This document shows, in pieces, positions 62,155 to 64,000 of a stretch of 64,000 bases of DNA; position 1 is the stretch's first letter, and the number at the start of each line of letters is the position of its first letter. The notes beneath the pieces are model-generated. The model saw nothing but the letters and a program-made list of their open reading frames with translations. It did no database searches and was not told the origin of the DNA. Source of the DNA: JBBSJZ01 sp041751935 (lineage in GTDB: Bacteria; Planctomycetota; Planctomycetia; Pirellulales; Pirellulaceae); contig JBGSIA010000036.1 in assembly GCA_041751935.1 (NCBI GenBank), positions 1 through 64,000 on the forward strand, in the 5' to 3' direction. Both the position numbers and the translations under genes were made by a program.

Positions 62155-63209
62155 AACTAAGTGTGACACGATTGAGCTTGCCGTTAAAGCATGCCTTTAC
62201 GATTGCTCGCGAAACGATCACGATGCAGTCCAGCCTACTTGTTGAGTTGGAGCATGACGGTATTCGAGGCTATGGCGAAGTCACCGAGGATGCGTTCTAC
62301 GGTCACACGTACGAATCAATGACTGCGTCTTTAGATCGCATTGGTCCGTCATTGCTCAGTCGTTACATCGCGGAATCGCCGCGAGACCTCTGGGCAAATA
62401 TGCGAATGGAATTGGCTGGTGATATGTTTGCAATGTCGGCATTGGACATGGCGGCACATGATCTGCGAGGCAAACGAAATGGAATTGCAACTTGGCAAGA
62501 TTGGGGTTTAGAGTGGAAAAATATTCCTAGCTCGAGTTTCACAATCGGAATCGATACGATCGACGCCATGGTTGCGAAACTAAAAGAAGAACCGGGATGG
62601 AGCATCTATAAAGTCAAATTAGGAACAACGCACGATATGGAAATTGTTTCCGAGTTGCGGCGACATACTGATGCCGTGCTACGAGTGGATGCGAATTGTA
62701 GCTGGACGGCGGATGAGACCATCGCGAATTCCAAAGCATTGTTTGATCTCGGTGTCGAGTTCATCGAGCAACCGCTTCCCATCCATGCGCCACGCGCAGA
62801 AAAATTGCGAGTATTTCGCGAATCAATGCTTCCAGTTATCGCTGATGAAGATTGTCAACTGATTCCTGACGTCGAAAAATGTTGTGGGTTGTATCACGGC
62901 GTTAACGTCAAGTTGTGCAAATGCGGCGGTCTGTCGCCTGCACTGGAAATGCTGCTTGCAGCGAGAGAATTAAGATTGGCGACTATGGTCGGCTGTATGG
63001 TTGAAAGCTCAGTCGGTATCAGCGGCGCGGCTCAATTGTTGCCCCTGTTAGATTACGCCGATTTAGATGGTGCGGTGCTATTGCGAGACGAACCCTGCAC
63101 GGGTGTGTCAGTCGTGCGAGGTGAAATCGTTCTCTCAGATCTAGCTGGCTGTGGTGCAGATTTAGATCGCGACCGTTTACCTGAATTTTTGGCGACGAAA
63201 CACGAGTGA
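62151..63209 (+). CDS. dgcA: Enolase-superfamily dipeptide epimerase or N-acyl amino acid racemase (DgcA-like)
   Basis: A 352-aa mandelate racemase/muconate lactonizing enzyme family protein. Active-site residues: KVK (154-156) on the second strand, metal ligands Asp180, Glu206 and Asp232, and Lys in VKLCKCGG (about 257). This set is that of dipeptide epimerases (L-Ala-D/L-Glu) and of DgcA. The preceding DgcN-like gene, coupled by a 4-nt overlap, favours D-glutamate catabolism or a related D-amino acid path; murein peptide recycling is the main alternative. Confidence 0.88.
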   Translation: MKLSVTRLSLPLKHAFTIARETITMQSSLLVELEHDGIRGYGEVTEDAFYGHTYESMTASLDRIGPSLLSRYIAESPRDLWANMRMELAGDMFAMSALDMAAHDLRGKRNGIATWQDWGLEWKNIPSSSFTIGIDTIDAMVAKLKEEPGWSIYKVKLGTTHDMEIVSELRRHTDAVLRVDANCSWTADETIANSKALFDLGVEFIEQPLPIHAPRAEKLRVFRESMLPVIADEDCQLIPDVEKCCGLYHGVNVKLCKCGGLSPALEMLLAARELRLATMVGCMVESSVGISGAAQLLPLLDYADLDGAVLLRDEPCTGVSVVRGEIVLSDLAGCGADLDRDRLPEFLATKHE

Positions 63210-63413
63210 GTAAGTCGCAGAACAATCTAGCGTTCGGGAAACAGATACGGGTGAAACATCCTGGAGACAAGAATACGACTCGCGTAAGACTCTGGTTATT
63301 TCGTAGAAAGTGCGATCTTAGTCGGCGGAAGACAATGAGATGGCTTTCACTCCTGGAGAGTATCCGTCCAGCCTTCAAGATTAACACGCATCGTTTTGAC
63401 AGAGGGATCTCAC

Positions 63414-64000
63414 GTGAAATCGTTTCAGTTCGTAGGAGCAATGGGCCTATTGGTAACTGTGGTTGGCTGTGCCGGCCAACGAAGTTTTCCATTCTTTGCC
63501 AAACGTGATCTCAAAAATTCTGAAGTTGTCGAGCGACTAACTGTCGAGCCCACAGTGACTGCTCTCGCAGATGAAGAACATCTTGCGACCGTCCAACAAG
63601 CAAGTATTGAAGACGCTCCCACATCGAGCCAGGATGAACCAACAATGTCGCTGGTCAGCGCGGTGACGGAACCAGACGTCACGCCACCGTCATTGATAAC
63701 ATTGCCCAAGGGAAGCGATCTGAATGCACAGATCAAAGCCGCGTCTGGACCCGTCGTCTTGGATTTCTACGCCGACTGGTGCGGTCCATGTCGAACCCAG
63801 GGCAAGATTTTGCATGAGATGGAGGATTTTGCCGCCAAGAACAAGACCCAGATCATCAAAGTAAACGTCGACGACCATCCTGAGATTACAAAGAAGCTGA
63901 AGGTATCGTCGCTGCCAACATTAATTGTGATGAAAGACGGGAAGGTTTCTCAGCGCGTCACGGGGCTTACGCCGCGCAAACAATTGGAACAATGGATGCA
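63414..64000 (+). CDS. Thioredoxin-fold lipoprotein, partial (runs off right edge)
   Basis: A GTG start at 63414 opens a reading frame with no stop to 64000 (195 codons). The N-terminus (KSFQFVGAMGLLVTVVGCAGQ) is a lipoprotein signal with the lipidated Cys near 19. A Ser/Thr/Glu-rich linker follows, then a thioredoxin domain from about residue 105: VVLDFYADWCGPCRTQGKIL, including the WCGPC redox pair, then IKVNVDDHPEITKKL, VSSLPTLIVMKDG with the cis-Pro. It would act as a membrane-tethered thiol reductase or oxidase outside the cytoplasm. About 204 bp lie between this start and the previous gene; nothing else is seen there. Confidence 0.88.
   Translation, partial: MKSFQFVGAMGLLVTVVGCAGQRSFPFFAKRDLKNSEVVERLTVEPTVTALADEEHLATVQQASIEDAPTSSQDEPTMSLVSAVTEPDVTPPSLITLPKGSDLNAQIKAASGPVVLDFYADWCGPCRTQGKILHEMEDFAAKNKTQIIKVNVDDHPEITKKLKVSSLPTLIVMKDGKVSQRVTGLTPRKQLEQWM

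Noticed and set aside
63206..63508. 100-aa plus-strand frame at the end of the dgcA-like gene
   Set aside because: Starts on the stop region of the previous gene and overlaps the thioredoxin-like lipoprotein frame, which has clear motifs.

Overview
The window looks like a chromosomal segment of a planctomycete of the Rhodopirellula/Pirellulaceae type. The main signs are the paired planctomycete cytochrome-like DUF1549/DUF1553 and Tat-exported DUF1501 genes, several large membrane-anchored Ser/Thr protein kinases with Zn-ribbon or WD40 modules, ECF sigma factors sitting directly beside kinases or pseudokinases, an SHD1-domain secreted protein, a Lys/Ala-rich histone H1-like protein, and moderate GC with many GTG/TTG starts. 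No rRNA, tRNA, CRISPR array or prophage was seen.

Layout. 1-2926 is a scarred accessory patch: the N-terminal part of an Rpn/PD-(D/E)XK transposase-nuclease running off the left edge, a 258-bp tandem repeat, and a 5'-truncated, frameshifted RHS/YD-repeat gene whose tip may be fused to an immunity-like domain. 2981-7713: PutA-type bifunctional proline catabolism enzyme and a ROK sugar kinase, convergent, with a hairpin between them. 7876-14081: an operon of ECF sigma factor, anti-sigma-like membrane protein, secreted coiled-coil protein, CX4CH/CXXCH cytochrome-like DUF1549/1553 protein and DUF1501 protein. 14291-17383: WD40 Ser/Thr kinase. 17467-20128: a long MITE-like palindrome, then a protein with an internal duplication, a 61-aa Tat-signal micro-protein and a glycosyltransferase-sulfotransferase fusion. 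20485-26182 (minus strand): Cys/His-rich secreted protein, a small membrane peptide, GyrB, and a hybrid sensor with a c-type heme motif in its periplasmic domain. 26526-30556: SHD1 protein, GrpB-family protein, a pseudokinase and a small membrane protein. 30544-33491 (minus): Ser/Thr kinase coupled to an ECF sigma factor. 33837-37635: small membrane protein, prolyl oligopeptidase, site-2-type protease and histone-like protein. 37755-41016 (minus): Mrp ATPase, a small protein, a degenerate NtrC-like regulator and a Tyr-rich secreted protein. 41334-44054: CPFC-motif membrane protein plus two DUF3299 paralogues. 44094-50470: sugar metabolism block (DUF4432 mutarotase-like, cupin, TIM-barrel isomerase, Gfo/Idh/MocA oxidoreductase) with CbiX and an HMA-like protein. 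50777-57416: SH3-domain secreted protein, then an ECF sigma, pseudokinase and membrane kinase cassette. 57581-64000: methyltransferase, small secreted proteins, a CBM9-like protein, amidohydrolase, a DgcN/DgcA-like pair pointing to D-amino acid or dipeptide metabolism, and the start of a thioredoxin-fold lipoprotein.

Signal transduction dominates: four protein kinases/pseudokinases of the Hanks type, two of them degenerate, three ECF sigma factors and a heme-type histidine kinase. The most unusual parts are the Tat micro-protein/sulfotransferase cluster, the sigma-pseudokinase-kinase cassette, the heme sensor kinase, and the RHS scar. All family assignments are by reading sequence motifs; no database search was run.
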